Below, piece by piece: positions 62,743 to 64,000 of a stretch of 64,000 nucleotides of DNA (its first letter is position 1; each line of letters begins with the position of its first letter). The position numbers and the translations under genes were made by a program. The notes beneath the pieces are model-generated. The model worked only from the letters and a program-made list of their open reading frames with translations. It was not told the DNA's origin and ran no database searches. The DNA is taken from assembly GCA_025055765.1 (NCBI GenBank), contig JANWWS010000007.1, forward strand, positions 62,001-126,000, written 5' to 3'. Source of the DNA: Leptospiraceae bacterium (GTDB lineage: Bacteria; Spirochaetota; Leptospiria; Turneriellales; Turneriellaceae).

Positions 62743-63624
62743 ATGGGACCCTCTATAACGGTATTACCTGTTAAAAAAATCCGATGGGATTTCGACAAAA
62801 AAGTCGAGTTGTTGCGTTATCCCCATGTGCATACGGTTTGTGAGGAATCCCGTTGCCCCAACCGCCATGAATGTTCCTCTCTCGGTATGGCAACTTTCCT
62901 TATTGGGGGAAAGATCTGCACCCGCAGTTGTCGCTTCTGTCATATAGCCACAGGAAAACCTACGAAATTAGACTTTATAGCAGCCGAGGAAAAGCAAGAC
63001 ATCCTTCAATATGTCAAAGAAAAGAAATTGGCATTTGTGGTCATCACCTCAGTAGCTCGAGATGACGCAGAATTAGCTTTAGCCGAGCATTTTGCCGATA
63101 TTAGCAACACCCTTTGGGAAATAGGTGTAGAAAGTGAACTATTGATACCAGATTTTCATGTAAGAGCTGATTGTCTCAATATAATAGGACGTTCACACTG
63201 TCTTGTCGTAGCCCATAACATGGAGACAGTGCGCCGGCTGAGCAAGGAAGTAAGGCCCCAAGCTGATTACGAGCGCTCACTAAGAGTATACAACTTTTTT
63301 AAAGAAAACTATCCGTCGAAAATAATAAAGGGTGGATTCATGGTTGGTCTCGGTGAAACTATGGAGGAAATTTTTGAACTACTAAGGGACATGCGCAGCC
63401 ATGGGGTTGAGATTGTAACCGTGGGTCAATATTTGCGGCCTTCTATAAGGGAAAGACAGGTAAGTCGATTCTACTCCAGCGACGAATTTCGCCAAATTGA
63501 ACATTATATAAAAGAGCTGTCCTTTGCTGGTTGGGAAGTAGGCCCCTTTGTGCGCAGCAGCTATCTGGCTTCACGAACCATAGAGAAAATCCGGCAGCAA
63601 AAAGAGCTAGGGCAAAAGACATGA
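62743..63624 (+). CDS. lipA: Lipoyl synthase
   Basis: A 293-residue radical-SAM enzyme that inserts two sulfurs into octanoyl groups of lipoyl domains. The auxiliary cluster uses C33, C38 and C44 (CEESRCPNRHEC), the radical-SAM cluster C59, C63 and C66 (CTRSCRFC), and RSSY lies near the C-terminus for the auxiliary Ser ligand. The length is typical. The stop overlaps the next start (ATGA). Lipoylated enzymes (pyruvate dehydrogenase or glycine cleavage) are implied elsewhere in the genome. Confidence 0.97.
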   Translation: MGPSITVLPVKKIRWDFDKKVELLRYPHVHTVCEESRCPNRHECSSLGMATFLIGGKICTRSCRFCHIATGKPTKLDFIAAEEKQDILQYVKEKKLAFVVITSVARDDAELALAEHFADISNTLWEIGVESELLIPDFHVRADCLNIIGRSHCLVVAHNMETVRRLSKEVRPQADYERSLRVYNFFKENYPSKIIKGGFMVGLGETMEEIFELLRDMRSHGVEIVTVGQYLRPSIRERQVSRFYSSDEFRQIEHYIKELSFAGWEVGPFVRSSYLASRTIEKIRQQKELGQKT

Positions 63625-64000
63625 AAACATCTCTTGTAGGGCAAGAGTTTGACCAAATTGATTTTTCCTATCTAGAGGCTTTAGTTACCAAGTATCAACT
63701 TAGCCCAGCCTTGGCTCAAAATCTCGTCAATTACTGGGAAATGCGGATCAAAGATCCTCGAGACAGCATATACCACCACTACTTTGAATACTACCTTTTT
63801 TTTGAATCGATCCAAAGTGGTATTATACTGGTTTTTATTTACGAAAAGCATACAAAAAAGGTGCTACACCAATACGGGATTCTTGTGGGAGCCATACCGG
63901 AAATTATCCGCCAAACTCAGGAGGAAATAGACGATGGTAGCATAAGCGAAACGCAAAGTTTTTTCTTTCATGAACATCACTTCCAACTCTGGCGCCGGTT
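63621..64000 (+). CDS. Hypothetical protein, 3' end outside the window
   Basis: An ATG at 63621 overlaps the lipA stop and opens a frame that stays open to the right edge (126 codons). The visible product is helical and rich in aromatic residues (YWEMRIKDPRDSIYHHYFEY, then a strand GIILVFIYEKH). I see no cysteine, signal or known motif. Its tight coupling to lipA suggests expression with it, but no function can be given. Confidence 0.75.
   Translation, partial: MKTSLVGQEFDQIDFSYLEALVTKYQLSPALAQNLVNYWEMRIKDPRDSIYHHYFEYYLFFESIQSGIILVFIYEKHTKKVLHQYGILVGAIPEIIRQTQEEIDDGSISETQSFFFHEHHFQLWRR

Overview
The window is a dense bacterial chromosome segment: about 60 protein genes, moderate G+C by eye, no recognisable tRNA, rRNA, insertion sequence, prophage or CRISPR array, and no gene-free stretch over 300 bases. 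The largest gap (about 235 bases, 38190-38424) holds two divergent promoters and two operator-like palindromes. Gene content points to a spirochaete-like, double-membrane, motile bacterium. The supporting evidence is a V-type ATPase operon in the order E-DUF2764-A-B-D-I-K, an OmpA protein with a coiled coil and a SPDGDGEND-type Ig segment, many lipoproteins, PilZ/DUF1577-like and FFLEELY-motif proteins as I remember them from Leptospira, and chemotaxis genes with sigma-28-like promoters. The exact lineage cannot be fixed from this window.

Layout. 2-4308: a forward run with an unknown protein, a lipoprotein, family 4 uracil-DNA glycosylase, a cytochrome c lipoprotein, a ketodihydrosphingosine-reductase-like SDR and an alpha/beta hydrolase. 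4309-6786: two envelope proteins transcribed divergently. 6852-11435: chemotaxis operon cheR-cheD-cheB-cheW-mcp. 11425-12723: class III aminotransferase (argD-like). 12829-20241: V-ATPase operon. 20242-26654: ahcY, a Tat-type M48 protease and the three genes of an NADH-linked [FeFe] hydrogenase. 26776-33468: PilZ-like protein, D-aminoacyl-tRNA deacylase, a frameshifted SPFH lipoprotein, DUF4398 and OmpA envelope proteins, PlsY, CutA and an outer-membrane barrel. 33452-38189: a reverse operon with DUF1295, a cyclopropane-synthase-like methyltransferase, GatA, enoyl-CoA hydratase and a FFLEELY protein. 38425-46524: phasin-like protein, TrkH, nucleoside phosphorylase, adenylate cyclase with receiver domains, hemerythrin, a lipoprotein with a large barrel, and TadA. 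46527-47290: yidD, rnpA, rpmH. 47436-54789: acyl-CoA synthetase, DnaX, PBP1A, lipoprotein, DUF1577-like protein. 54826-59057: GMC oxidoreductase and Baeyer-Villiger-type monooxygenase, divergent from an SDR. 59101-64000: small protein, HolA, DUF3467, heme-c chemoreceptor, SlyD-like FKBP, LipA and a cut-off gene.

How it fits together. The c-ring subunit of the V-ATPase has every residue of the Enterococcus NtpK sodium site at identical spacing, so sodium coupling is predicted. The hydrogenase has a complete HydA and HydC. Its HydB keeps the NADH, FMN and [4Fe-4S] core but has lost the N-terminal [2Fe-2S] cysteines and has no C-terminal ferredoxin domain, which suggests simple NADH coupling rather than bifurcation. 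c-type heme occurs in a lipoprotein and in the sensor domain of a chemoreceptor. Lipid and hydrophobic-substrate genes recur throughout.

Architecture. All ten convergent gene pairs overlap or abut (41 bp overlap to 2 bp gap), and only one convincing intrinsic terminator is visible. Four intergenic CCGATAA elements lie in correct orientation upstream of envelope, PilZ-like and chemoreceptor genes. Several promoters abut their start codons, which suggests leaderless messages.
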